From: Pseudobacter sp.
GTDB lineage: Bacteria; Bacteroidota; Bacteroidia; Chitinophagales; Chitinophagaceae
Assembly (NCBI GenBank): GCA_017849455.1
Contig: JAFIGX010000003.1
Span: forward strand, 248,001-312,000
Length of the DNA stretch: 64,000 nucleotides
Reading direction: 5' to 3'
Below the pieces are notes generated by a model, which had not been told where the DNA came from, made no database searches, and saw only the letters and a program-made list of their open reading frames with translations. The position numbers and the translations under genes are program-made. Positions 34,234-42,992 of the stretch are shown one piece after another. How positions within the stretch are numbered: the stretch's first letter is position 1; each line of letters opens with the position of its first letter.

Positions 34234-35274
34234 TTATAACCCTCCTTCTTTTTCAACAACGAGCGAACAATACCTGAACCCGTCGCTGTCCTCACCCCTG
34301 CTTTTTGCAAACCTTTCTGCCGCCAGTTGCATCGGTATAATATTTACCAACGGCTCCAACCCCTGCGGCATCACTGGTACTTCGATCGTCTGCAGGGAAG
34401 TATTGTGTTCTGTGTTATTTCCTATTACCGTTACCTGCACACCTGCCTGCTGCAGGTCTGCCGCCAGTCGCCAATCATATTCCTGTGTCGGGCCTGGATC
34501 GATCCAAAGTATAATATCGATATGGTCGCCGATGATCTCCTGCGGGCCATGACGAAATGTTCCTGTAGACATCGCAGTAGCCGGGTATTTTGCCGCCTCT
34601 TCCCATAACAAGGCGCTTTCGAACGCGGATGCCTGACTGTTCCCCCTTGCCAGGAAATAATAGAATGATGAAGCAGACCATTCCATTCCGCCAACCACCT
34701 GCTTACAGGCAGGGATCCATTCATGTATTGCCGACAACGCATTCTCCATACCATGTATTAACGGTGAATGAAAAAATGCATCATCTCCGCATTGCGCCAG
34801 CAAATGACCTGTCAATATGATAGATGAGTACGTATTGACCGAGATCGCATGATCGAATTCAACGCTGGTATGTAAACAGTAGTCGGCCCCTTTTCCCAGT
34901 GGACTGCCGGGATCATTGGTAATAGCGATAATGGTGGCGCCGGCCTCTCTGCATTTAGTGATCGAGTTCACGATCTCCACACTTTTACCGCTGCGCGAGA
35001 GGAACAGCACGACACTCTGTTTCGGTAACACGATATGATGATAGAACTCGGCCGCATCACATAGCTGGCTCGATATGCCCACTCTGTTCAATGAATACTG
35101 AACGGCCAGTCCCGCATTCCAGCTTGCCCCGATCCCCACGATAAAAACATGGCGTGAATAAGAGAGCACCCTGAATGCCTCTTTCATCACCACCTTTCCT
35201 TCCCCTGTATGATACCGCAGGCTGGAAATAAGCTGTGCGGGTTGTTTGAGAACATCTTCATAATACCTGCTCAT
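34234..35274 (-). CDS. SIS-domain sugar isomerase / fructosamine deglycase-like
   Basis: This 346-aa protein has two SIS domains, as in GlmS isomerase, AgaS and FrlB. The first has FIVGIGASWNAGLAVQ (phosphosugar-binding loop) and LFLSRSGKSVEIVN. The second has GNSQASAFESALLWEEAAKY and MSTGTFRHGPQEII, the GlmS-type 'xxxFRHGP' motif. It acts on phosphorylated sugars. The neighbouring PfkB kinase, 18 bp upstream, would supply the phosphate, which recalls the Frl kinase/deglycase pair for Amadori compounds. No glutaminase domain is present. Confidence 0.87.
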   Translation of the reverse strand: MSRYYEDVLKQPAQLISSLRYHTGEGKVVMKEAFRVLSYSRHVFIVGIGASWNAGLAVQYSLNRVGISSQLCDAAEFYHHIVLPKQSVVLFLSRSGKSVEIVNSITKCREAGATIIAITNDPGSPLGKGADYCLHTSVEFDHAISVNTYSSIILTGHLLAQCGDDAFFHSPLIHGMENALSAIHEWIPACKQVVGGMEWSASSFYYFLARGNSQASAFESALLWEEAAKYPATAMSTGTFRHGPQEIIGDHIDIILWIDPGPTQEYDWRLAADLQQAGVQVTVIGNNTEHNTSLQTIEVPVMPQGLEPLVNIIPMQLAAERFAKSRGEDSDGFRYCSLVVEKEGGL

Positions 35275-35292
35275 AATGAATTCGATTATTGC

Positions 35293-36228
35293 TTATGCTT
35301 TATTTTTGATCTGCCCGGCCACACCACCCAATGATCGCAGGCTCGACACGGCACAACGACTGGCCTCCCTTACGCAGATCGCTATATCCGATCCCTGCAA
35401 CCAGTGATAAATGAATCCCGCATCGAAGTTATCGCCTGCACCGGTTGTATCGGCAATTTTCAAACCATCTGCAATTTCGGGGTCTACCGGGTACATCGCG
35501 TGTTGCCCGTTAAAAAAAATGGCGGCCCCATCTTCGCCGCATTTCACCACCACCAGTTTACAGATCCCGACCAATATGGTGCCGGCTTCCTGCAATGTTC
35601 GCTTCCCGGTGATGGCCAAAGCTTCCGCCAGATTGGGAAGAAAAACATCGACCTGAGGCAACAACTGCAACACATTCTCCCAGTTGCCCTCCGGGTCCCA
35701 GTTGGTATCCAGTGAAATGGTCACGCCCCGGCTTTTCAGTTTTTGCAGCCAGCCAGGCCAGGCAGGGATCAATCGCCTGAGCAGGAAATAACTTCCGATA
35801 TGCCAGTGGCGGGCCAACCCTGTCCATTCATCACGCAACATGTCAGGCCCGATCAGTTCCATAGTTCCGAGATAGGCCAGCATGGCCCTATCGTGCCCCA
35901 CGGCAATATTAAGCCCCATGGCAGTTTTTTCGCCGGGTATTTTTTCAATATAACGTCCATCAATACCTGCTTCGGTCAATCTTGAATGCACGATGGCGCC
36001 GGCGGTGTCATCACCTGTTTTACCCATCAAAGCGATCTTCCCGCCCAGTTTGGCATATTGGGTAGCAAAGATGCCTACCGATCCACCGAGGTCGAGATGA
36101 TAATGATCGGCGAGCAGTTCCACCTGGCCGAATTCCGGTCTCGATGAGCTCGCCACAATGATGTCCATACACAGGTCGGCAATGGATGCTACTTCGTAAG
36201 GTTGTTGATTAATTGTATGCTTTGTCAT
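35293..36228 (-). CDS. PfkB-family carbohydrate kinase
   Basis: The start is ATG 36228, which overlaps the upstream reductase stop as ATGA; the longer open frame to 36354 reads through that gene. The 311-aa protein has SIADLCMDIIV (N-terminal strand), LGGSVGIFATQYAKLG (substrate lid region), LMGKTGDDTAG and the C-terminal DTTGAGDNFDAGF, with the catalytic base Asp in GAGD. It phosphorylates a sugar or sugar-amine. Next to a SIS-domain protein this suits a FrlD-like step, though ribokinase-type substrates are equally possible. Confidence 0.88.
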   Translation of the reverse strand: MTKHTINQQPYEVASIADLCMDIIVASSSRPEFGQVELLADHYHLDLGGSVGIFATQYAKLGGKIALMGKTGDDTAGAIVHSRLTEAGIDGRYIEKIPGEKTAMGLNIAVGHDRAMLAYLGTMELIGPDMLRDEWTGLARHWHIGSYFLLRRLIPAWPGWLQKLKSRGVTISLDTNWDPEGNWENVLQLLPQVDVFLPNLAEALAITGKRTLQEAGTILVGICKLVVVKCGEDGAAIFFNGQHAMYPVDPEIADGLKIADTTGAGDNFDAGFIYHWLQGSDIAICVREASRCAVSSLRSLGGVAGQIKNKA

Positions 36229-37703
36229 ATCGATGGGTCCTTTACCCCGCTGGTATCTGCACCAGCCTGCGCAGTCTGTGTATAATAAGTGATCATTTCC
36301 TCGATCAGTGCCTGGCAGGTTTCGCAACCCGTACCGGCCCTGGTAGCCTGGCATACCTGGTCGAGCCTTTGCAATTTACGTTCGATGATGGCATTGGCGA
36401 TCGTTCCCTTATTTACCGATTCGCAAAGGCAGACCATCATCCCATCAGGTAAGGAGGCAATCCGGCTTTCATGGCCCGCTGTTCCATCGATCAGCGTGAC
36501 AGGATCGGCTGGAACCCGCGACCGGGTCCTTACCAGTTGCAGCAAGGAGGCATAGTCCGATATATCTCCCAGCAGGATGGCGCCGGTTATCCTTTTTCCA
36601 TCAGCCGACAGATCGATCCGTTTATAGATCCCCGCTTCCTGCTTTTCATTGATGATGCATTCGCCATCTCCTTTACTGTCATCGATAGCTATAATATGGG
36701 CCAGCCGGGTATCCAGTACTTTTAATTGTGTGAACAACAGATCACCCCTGAACACTTTATAGATCCCCGACAGCCTTGCTGCCAGCACTTCAGCCATTTC
36801 ATAACAGGGTGCGGCCAGTCCCCATATCCGGTCATGCACCAATGCACATTCTCCAATTGCATAGATAGAAGGATCACTGGTCAACATGAAATTATTTACG
36901 ACAATGCCCCCTTTCGGGCCCGTGGCCAATCCCGCTGCTACCGCCAATTCATCGCGGGGCACAATGCCGGCCGAGAGCAGCACCATGTCCGTTTCAACCC
37001 GATGGCCATCGGAACATTCTATGCGGAGCCTGTTCTCTTCCTGGAAAATACCGGTGATCTCCTTGCCCAACAACACCTTCAACCCCATTGCTTCTACCTG
37101 ACCCATCAATATTTTTCCGGCAACAGCATCGAGCTGTCGTGGCATCAACTGGCCCGCACGCTCGATGATCACCGTTCCCATCTTTGCATCCAGCATGGCT
37201 TTGGCCGCTTCCAGTCCCAGGATGCCACCTCCGATCACCGTTACTTTTTTTCTGCCGGCCATAAATCCCTTTATAGCCTGCAGATCATTTAGGGTACGAT
37301 AAACAAACACCCCCGGCAAATCGATACCATCTACCGGTGGTATATATACGCCGGAACCCGTAGCGATCACCAACAGATCATATCGCCCGATGGTCCCGGC
37401 TTCTGTTTTCACCAATTTCTTTTCGCGGTCGATGCTCAACACTTTTTCCCCGGTCCGCAACCGGATACCCTGCTGAGCATACCAGGATGCAGGGGCCAGT
37501 ATTCGTTCTTCGCCATGTGTGAGGAACCGGGTGAGGTTTACCCTGTCATAGGCCGGTTGCGGCTCTTCTCCGAATACGGTCAGCTCAAATTTTTTGTGAA
37601 GCCTGTACCGCACGAATTTTTCACAGAACTTGAACCCGGCCATTCCATTCCCGATCATTACCAGCTTTTGCCTGGCCATCACCGGTACTGCTGTTCTTTT
37701 CAT
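36225..37703 (-). CDS. FAD-dependent pyridine nucleotide oxidoreductase with C-terminal BFD [2Fe-2S] domain
   Basis: This 492-aa protein is like the N-terminal half of NirB. The FAD motif is MIGNGMAGFKF, the NAD(P) motif is VTVIGGGILGLEAAKAM and the second FAD contact is STSDPSIYAIGE-like (LTSDPSIYAIGECA). Residues ~425-470 form a BFD-like [2Fe-2S] domain with CLCESVN and TGCETCQ. The sulfite/nitrite reductase domains are missing. It lies 21 bp after the Rieske oxygenase gene, so it is most simply the electron-transfer partner of that oxygenase. Annotation as nitrite reductase would mislead. Confidence 0.86.
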   Translation of the reverse strand: MKRTAVPVMARQKLVMIGNGMAGFKFCEKFVRYRLHKKFELTVFGEEPQPAYDRVNLTRFLTHGEERILAPASWYAQQGIRLRTGEKVLSIDREKKLVKTEAGTIGRYDLLVIATGSGVYIPPVDGIDLPGVFVYRTLNDLQAIKGFMAGRKKVTVIGGGILGLEAAKAMLDAKMGTVIIERAGQLMPRQLDAVAGKILMGQVEAMGLKVLLGKEITGIFQEENRLRIECSDGHRVETDMVLLSAGIVPRDELAVAAGLATGPKGGIVVNNFMLTSDPSIYAIGECALVHDRIWGLAAPCYEMAEVLAARLSGIYKVFRGDLLFTQLKVLDTRLAHIIAIDDSKGDGECIINEKQEAGIYKRIDLSADGKRITGAILLGDISDYASLLQLVRTRSRVPADPVTLIDGTAGHESRIASLPDGMMVCLCESVNKGTIANAIIERKLQRLDQVCQATRAGTGCETCQALIEEMITYYTQTAQAGADTSGVKDPSI

Positions 37704-37724
37704 ATTGCTGGTCCCGATTATTGA

Positions 37725-38903
37725 TCATTTGCTGCCCAGGGCAGACAGATACCATTCATGAAAATGCACCACATCCGTTTCCGTATCGGACAGTGGGCCC
37801 GGACTGTATTTCTCGGACAAGATCCCTTTTTGATTGTTCTCGCATAAATGCCAGTCCTGTTCGCCGGTGATCTTCCAGAATTCCGTGAGCCGTTCCACTT
37901 CATAGTCCCTGCCTTCCTCTGCTTTGCCATTCACAAGCCAGATAAGGTCTACCACACTGCGCGATGGTTCCAGCGGGGTGATGCGCATCACCCAGATATA
38001 ATCGGCCACTGCGTCCATCCAGAAATTGGGGTAGTTGATAAGGCCCACCACACCGGTGTCATAATCCTTATGCTTTCCCATCAGCGGCGCTACCGGTTTT
38101 CCATCGAGACTATAGCTCGCAAAACCCGGCCGCAGCGGGTATCTTATACCAAAATGCCCGGCGCCCATTACCTGGTTGATCGTATTCTCCGGGAATCCAT
38201 TCGACCTCCATAGTTCTTTTTGCTCAGCCCACAACTGATCACGCTCTTCAAAAAGATCAGCGCCTATCACTGCCTGGCAATACTCAATATGTGCCGGACC
38301 GCAGTGATAACATTCCCGGAAATTCTCACCGATCAGTTTCCAGTTGGCATCCAGCTCATACCGGTCGCGGTAAGCCACTTTTGCATGATGCAGGTCGTAT
38401 GGGTCGAGGTAAGGAGCGAGGTCGGATCTTACTTTGGAAAAATCCGGGGCATCATCGGCGAAACAAATAAAGATGGCGCCCGACAATATGTTTACATGAA
38501 TAGGATGTAGACCGAATTCCGCTTTGTTGAAATCCTTGTCCATCATCCGCGCACTGCGGAGGTTACCATTCTTTTCGTAGATCCAGTGATGGTACGGGCA
38601 TTTCAGGTCGGGCTCATTGCCTCTTTCTTCGAGGCAGATCACTGAGCCTCTGTGCCGGCAGGTATTGTGATGCGCATATATCTCACCGTTATCATCCCGG
38701 ATGATAATGGCCGACTGGTTGAATACATTATAGGTAAAATAATCCCCCGGCATAGGGATCTCGCAGGTGAATCCTGCAAATAACCAGCCACGTTTCCAGA
38801 TCTTTTCCGCTTCTGCTGCCAGCGTTTCCTGGCTGGTATAAAAGCCTTGTTCGAGGCTCCATTGCTTTTTATACCTGGACAACAGGTTCGACAGTTTATC
38901 CAT
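37725..38903 (-). CDS. Rieske non-heme iron oxygenase, alpha subunit
   Basis: This 392-aa protein has a Rieske cluster in HNTCRHRGSV and CPYHHWIYE (CxH and CxxH) and the mononuclear iron site in ENFRECYHCGPAHIEYC (two His; the Asp comes later). It resembles glycine-betaine/stachydrine-type monooxygenases (GbcA family) rather than aromatic-ring dioxygenases. No beta subunit is nearby, also as in that group. It takes electrons from a reductase, likely the next gene. In this operon it could demethylate or hydroxylate the amine part of an imported conjugate; this is inference. Confidence 0.88.
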   Translation of the reverse strand: MDKLSNLLSRYKKQWSLEQGFYTSQETLAAEAEKIWKRGWLFAGFTCEIPMPGDYFTYNVFNQSAIIIRDDNGEIYAHHNTCRHRGSVICLEERGNEPDLKCPYHHWIYEKNGNLRSARMMDKDFNKAEFGLHPIHVNILSGAIFICFADDAPDFSKVRSDLAPYLDPYDLHHAKVAYRDRYELDANWKLIGENFRECYHCGPAHIEYCQAVIGADLFEERDQLWAEQKELWRSNGFPENTINQVMGAGHFGIRYPLRPGFASYSLDGKPVAPLMGKHKDYDTGVVGLINYPNFWMDAVADYIWVMRITPLEPSRSVVDLIWLVNGKAEEGRDYEVERLTEFWKITGEQDWHLCENNQKGILSEKYSPGPLSDTETDVVHFHEWYLSALGSK

Positions 38904-38921
38904 AACAATATTTTTTAAGAA

Positions 38922-40112
38922 TCAGGTATTCGATTTATGGTAGGAATGTCTTCCCAAATGACGACGCTGCATCAAAGTGAAGATGCCGATCGCCAGTACG
39001 CCGGCCACTGCCGCCAGCGCACTGTTGATACCAAATACGTTCCTCATCGGCATCACTTCATACAAACGGCCACTCAGGATATTTCCTGCAATAGCCCCGG
39101 CGCCGAAATAAGCCGCCCAGAGCAACGACTGCCCGGTGGTCCGCCACCTGGCGGGCACACGCTTATCTACATAGTCGACCGATGCTATCCACAGCAAGGT
39201 CCAGGTGATCCCATTCATCGTTTCAATGCCGATCACCCAGGCTGCCCGTTCATTCAGTGAATACATCAGCAACCGAAGCACCGTACCGAAAACAGCGATC
39301 AATACCACATTTCCGGCTGATGTTCTTTTGAGCAGCCAGGCCGCCAGAAAATAAAAAGGCAGCTCACTGAGCGCCTGCACGCCAAGCGCTGTTCCTGTAA
39401 TGGCAGGCGTGGAGCCGATCTCACGGAGATATACCGTGAGAAAAAAACTGCTGGAGGACTGGGCCACTGAAACGATCAGGATCACAACCATAAAAATCAT
39501 TAGCAGCTTATCCTTCAGCAGATTTTCAATGCCTTTGGTACTGAACTCTCCTGCCGATGATGGATGTGTGGTTTCCATCCCTGCCAGCATCAGCCATGTC
39601 AGGAGCAGGAAGAGGGCCGATAAATAAAAGATCAGATCGATATTCCAGACCGCGATCAGCCAGGAAGCCAGTAAGGCCCCTGCTGCGAATCCCGGCGCAC
39701 CCCAGAAACGGTAGGTGCTGTATGAGCGGACCCTGCCATTGGCCACCAGGTCTAAGGTGATGCTGTCGAGCAACGGCAGTACAGGTGTATTGAACAGCGC
39801 AAACGCAACCGTCATGCCGATGATCATTCCTGCATTCATCTCCACTGCCGGCATCGATGCAAAGACCAATGCAGCGATAAGGGCCGTGACCATGAAGCAT
39901 TTTTTCTTGCCCACACGATCTGCCAGCACTCCCCATGCAGGTTGGATGACGAGCATCACCAGCCAGGGAATGGCCGACACATCACCGATATGGCTTTTCG
40001 ACAATCCATGGTCTTCGAGCCATACCGTGAGCATCGGCATCCAGGAGGCCAATGATGCAAATCCAAAAAAGAAAGCGGCACGTAACCTGTTTGCCGTCGA
40101 CAGCCATTTCAT
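38922..40112 (-). CDS. MFS transporter (sugar/nucleoside:H+ symporter-like)
   Basis: This protein of ~396 aa has 12 hydrophobic segments and opens RAAFFFGFASLASWMPMLTV. The loop 2-3 region includes GVLADRVGKKKC, the MFS motif A. The start at 40112 forms a TGATG overlap with the dehydrogenase stop; an ATG five codons earlier (40127) is the alternative. It probably carries the substrate, delivered by SusC/SusD, across the inner membrane for the Rieske/kinase/SIS enzymes. Confidence 0.87.
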   Translation of the reverse strand: MKWLSTANRLRAAFFFGFASLASWMPMLTVWLEDHGLSKSHIGDVSAIPWLVMLVIQPAWGVLADRVGKKKCFMVTALIAALVFASMPAVEMNAGMIIGMTVAFALFNTPVLPLLDSITLDLVANGRVRSYSTYRFWGAPGFAAGALLASWLIAVWNIDLIFYLSALFLLLTWLMLAGMETTHPSSAGEFSTKGIENLLKDKLLMIFMVVILIVSVAQSSSSFFLTVYLREIGSTPAITGTALGVQALSELPFYFLAAWLLKRTSAGNVVLIAVFGTVLRLLMYSLNERAAWVIGIETMNGITWTLLWIASVDYVDKRVPARWRTTGQSLLWAAYFGAGAIAGNILSGRLYEVMPMRNVFGINSALAAVAGVLAIGIFTLMQRRHLGRHSYHKSNT

Positions 40113-41287
40113 CACAGCATCGGCCATTTGAAGGTTGACTTTAACGGAATTCTTTTACCGCTCTCCTGTGATTTCCAGGAAGCTTCTATGATTTCCAATA
40201 CATGCAATGAATGTTCCACGTTGATGATCGGTTCCTTGCCGGTTGCCATACATTCACAGATCACCGAAGCGCCTTCCTGCCATACATAGCTGCCTGCATC
40301 CACCTGGAAACGTTCAGTTTTTGGATTGTCGACCGTAGCCATATCGACACCCAGCGGATGCCAGTCGTACCCCACCAGTTGCATATTCCCTTTCGATCCA
40401 TAGATGGAGATCGTTGGTCTCTCCTGGCCTGTACCGCCATGTCCGTAGGGATCGAAATAATTGAACCCGCACTGGATGTGCGACAGCACACCGCTCTTGT
40501 GCTCGAATAAGACCTGTGCATTGTCTTCCGCTTCCACTTTGATCGGTCCTTTATTGCCTGTATTGCGGGTAGGGGTAATGATATTGGTCATGGACACTAC
40601 CGAAACAGCAGGCCCGAGCAATCCGGTGAGTGTTGCGATATTGTACACGCCGAGATCAGGTAAGCTGCCGCCACCTTTCTCATAAAAGAAAGCCGACCAA
40701 TCGGGCCCTGTATGACCGTAATGCCCATGCGCAGCCGCGATGCTGCCCAGCTTTCCTTCCTTGATCTGTTTAGCCATAAAAGCGAACTGCGGACTATTCA
40801 CCACAGCCGGAGCGCCCCATATACGCAGTCCTTTTTGTTTGGCCAGCGCCAGCAATTCCGCACCGGCGGCATAACTGCTCGCCAGCGGCTTTTCACACCA
40901 GATATTCTTACCGGCCATCAGCGCTATCTTATTCAGCCGGCCATGTTCCTGCATATCGGTGGTGTTCACCAACAGATCGAAAGGAACGCCTTTCAGCATC
41001 TGGTCGATATGCGGATACCAGTTGTCTATCTTGTATTGTGCGGCGGTCTTCTGCGCTCTTTCCGACCTGATATCGCAAAGGCTCACCACTTCTGCATACG
41101 GTGATTTGAAAAGATGGGGAAGGTATTGAGTAGACACGCTGCCACAACCGATCAATCCGACCCTGATCTTTTTGGCTGTTGAAATCACTTTCGCTGTCTT
41201 GCCTGATGTACCGGCCAATAATGATGGCGAGATCACTGCGGCCGCACCCAGCAGACCTGCATTGCTCAGGAATTTTTTTCTGTCCAT
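40112..41287 (-). CDS. Gfo/Idh/MocA-family oxidoreductase with export signal
   Basis: In this 391-aa protein an N-terminal MDRKKFLSNAGLLGAAAV looks like a Tat-type signal (RKKF rather than RRxF). The Rossmann motif VGLIGCGSVS, DIRSERAQ and WCEKPLASSY (EKP, the conserved lysine) follow. These enzymes oxidise or reduce sugars with NAD(P). If the signal works, this member acts in the periplasm with pre-bound cofactor. It sits between SusD of locus 2 and the MFS gene and closes with a TGATG overlap. Confidence 0.88.
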   Translation of the reverse strand: MDRKKFLSNAGLLGAAAVISPSLLAGTSGKTAKVISTAKKIRVGLIGCGSVSTQYLPHLFKSPYAEVVSLCDIRSERAQKTAAQYKIDNWYPHIDQMLKGVPFDLLVNTTDMQEHGRLNKIALMAGKNIWCEKPLASSYAAGAELLALAKQKGLRIWGAPAVVNSPQFAFMAKQIKEGKLGSIAAAHGHYGHTGPDWSAFFYEKGGGSLPDLGVYNIATLTGLLGPAVSVVSMTNIITPTRNTGNKGPIKVEAEDNAQVLFEHKSGVLSHIQCGFNYFDPYGHGGTGQERPTISIYGSKGNMQLVGYDWHPLGVDMATVDNPKTERFQVDAGSYVWQEGASVICECMATGKEPIINVEHSLHVLEIIEASWKSQESGKRIPLKSTFKWPML

Positions 41288-41346
41288 TGTTTGAATAATT
41301 AATTTTCTTCCGGTGTTCCGGGTCCGTTAATAATAAAGTTGAATGA

Positions 41347-42885
41347 TCAATAACCGGGATTCTGCGCCAGTTTAGGGTTCGCGTCCCTTGCCGCCTGCGG
41401 AATAGGAAAGAGCAGGTACTTCCCGTCGCTGATATAAGGTTTGAATGGGGGCCTTGCATCGAGGAACTTGCCGAAGCGGATCATATCCTGCCTGGTGAAT
41501 CCTTCCCATGCCAGCTCAAACCTTCTCTCCTTGTATACATCCTCCAGCGTAACTGTGGTATAGAGTTTATTGGGTAATCCACGTACGCGGATCGCGTTCA
41601 CGAGGGGCAGCACATCTCCGGAGGAGTGGCCATCGCGCAGCAGGGCTTCTGCTTTCATGAGGTACACATCGGCGAGCCGGAAAATATGGAAATCATTTTC
41701 CATTGTGCTGCTCAATCCCGGTTCATAATCCCATTTATTGATCCTTGCGCCTTCTTCCTGGTTGATCCAGCCCCATCCGTCGGGGCCGAGGTCGTGCATG
41801 GTCATATCCACGGTATGGATCAATGGCCTGCCGTGTGCCGTCATGATGATCTGGCCGGTGGCAGGATCACGCATGGGGCCGATGAGGAATGAGCCACGGT
41901 ACCTGGCATCGGTGGTATCGAAGCTCTTTATGTAATCGGGGTTGGCCGCAATACCATTCCAGGGCACCAATGTGAGGCCAAGCGCGATCGGATCGAAGTA
42001 GTGAAGGGTATTGAACGCTATCATGTTCTGCCTGCCGCTTCCACCTGCCTTGAATGCTGCCGATAAAATAGCTTCCCTTGAAATATTGTTATTGGGGACA
42101 AAATTCGTTTTCCAGGCTTCCAGTTGATAAGGCATATTGATCACCGAATCACAGGCTGCTGCTGCTTCTTTCCATTTTGCACCGCCCGAAGGGTTCCATA
42201 CCATCGCGTTCAGATACATTTTTGCCAGCAGCGTAAATGCGGAGCCCCTGGTAAATTTTCCATAGCTGGCCGGTGTGGCGACATCCTTTCGCAACTGGTC
42301 TTTTATTTCATTCAGTTCTTTCACGATGAAATTGAAAACTTCCGCACGGCTTTTGGTAGCGGGCTGCGATTGGTCGAGAAAATCCGTTACGATGGGCACA
42401 TTACCATAGAGATCGATCAGGATATAATACCAGAATGCGCGTACTCCCCTGATCTCCGCGAGGATCCTTTCTTTGAGGGCAGGGTTCATGCCTTGGCTCA
42501 CGCTGATCTGGTAATAGATCTGGTTGCAGAGGGCAATATTTCCAGAGGGCTGGAAATAAGATCCGTCGAAGCCGCTGCTGCTGGCAGTCCACGTATGCCG
42601 CATGGTCTCCTTGTACATCGGTTCGCTCCAGTCGCCGCCTTTATAACCGGGAATAGCGATCATGTCCGATGCCAGTCCGCTCATGGTGATATAGGTGTCC
42701 CAGTCGATCCCATTCAGCTTGAGCGTGGCGTAGATGGAGCCTACCAGTGAATTGATCTGTTCTTCGTCCTTGCCGAAATCATCCACGGGCACCTGCGTAA
42801 ACAATTCTTCATCCAATTTCGTGCAGGAATTCAGTGCTGTGACCAGGAGAAGAATATAGATGTATGAATATTTGAGAAGTTTCAT
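41347..42885 (-). CDS. SusD/RagB-family outer-membrane lipoprotein (locus 2)
   Basis: The start is Met at 42885 (MKLLKYSYIYILLLVTAL) with lipobox NSC and mature TKLDEELFTQ, which is typical of SusD. The open frame extends 30 codons upstream without a signal. The ~512-aa SusD fold has MYLNAMVWNPSGG and VYKERRFELAWEGFTRQDMI near the end, the conserved SusD C-terminal helix. It is paired with the STN-type SusC upstream. Confidence 0.92.
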   Translation of the reverse strand: MKLLKYSYIYILLLVTALNSCTKLDEELFTQVPVDDFGKDEEQINSLVGSIYATLKLNGIDWDTYITMSGLASDMIAIPGYKGGDWSEPMYKETMRHTWTASSSGFDGSYFQPSGNIALCNQIYYQISVSQGMNPALKERILAEIRGVRAFWYYILIDLYGNVPIVTDFLDQSQPATKSRAEVFNFIVKELNEIKDQLRKDVATPASYGKFTRGSAFTLLAKMYLNAMVWNPSGGAKWKEAAAACDSVINMPYQLEAWKTNFVPNNNISREAILSAAFKAGGSGRQNMIAFNTLHYFDPIALGLTLVPWNGIAANPDYIKSFDTTDARYRGSFLIGPMRDPATGQIIMTAHGRPLIHTVDMTMHDLGPDGWGWINQEEGARINKWDYEPGLSSTMENDFHIFRLADVYLMKAEALLRDGHSSGDVLPLVNAIRVRGLPNKLYTTVTLEDVYKERRFELAWEGFTRQDMIRFGKFLDARPPFKPYISDGKYLLFPIPQAARDANPKLAQNPGY

Positions 42886-42992
42886 CCGACTATTTTTTAT
42901 TTTTTTGATCAGGTCGGATGGAACTCCGCATATACATTCCTTTATGTGAGAAAGATTTATGCTGCTTCGTTTCATAATTCAAGTGTTAACCG

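Noticed and set aside
36726-37292. 188-codon plus-strand open frame
   Set aside because: It is antisense to the FAD/BFD reductase, whose motifs are clear; the plus-strand translation has no recognisable domain.
36225-37703. Assimilatory nitrite reductase
   Set aside because: The siroheme and 4Fe-4S reductase domains are missing and no NirD-like small subunit or nitrate genes are nearby.
42124-42750. 208-codon plus-strand open frame
   Set aside because: It lies wholly within the SusD gene of locus 2 on the other strand and looks like a codon-bias shadow.
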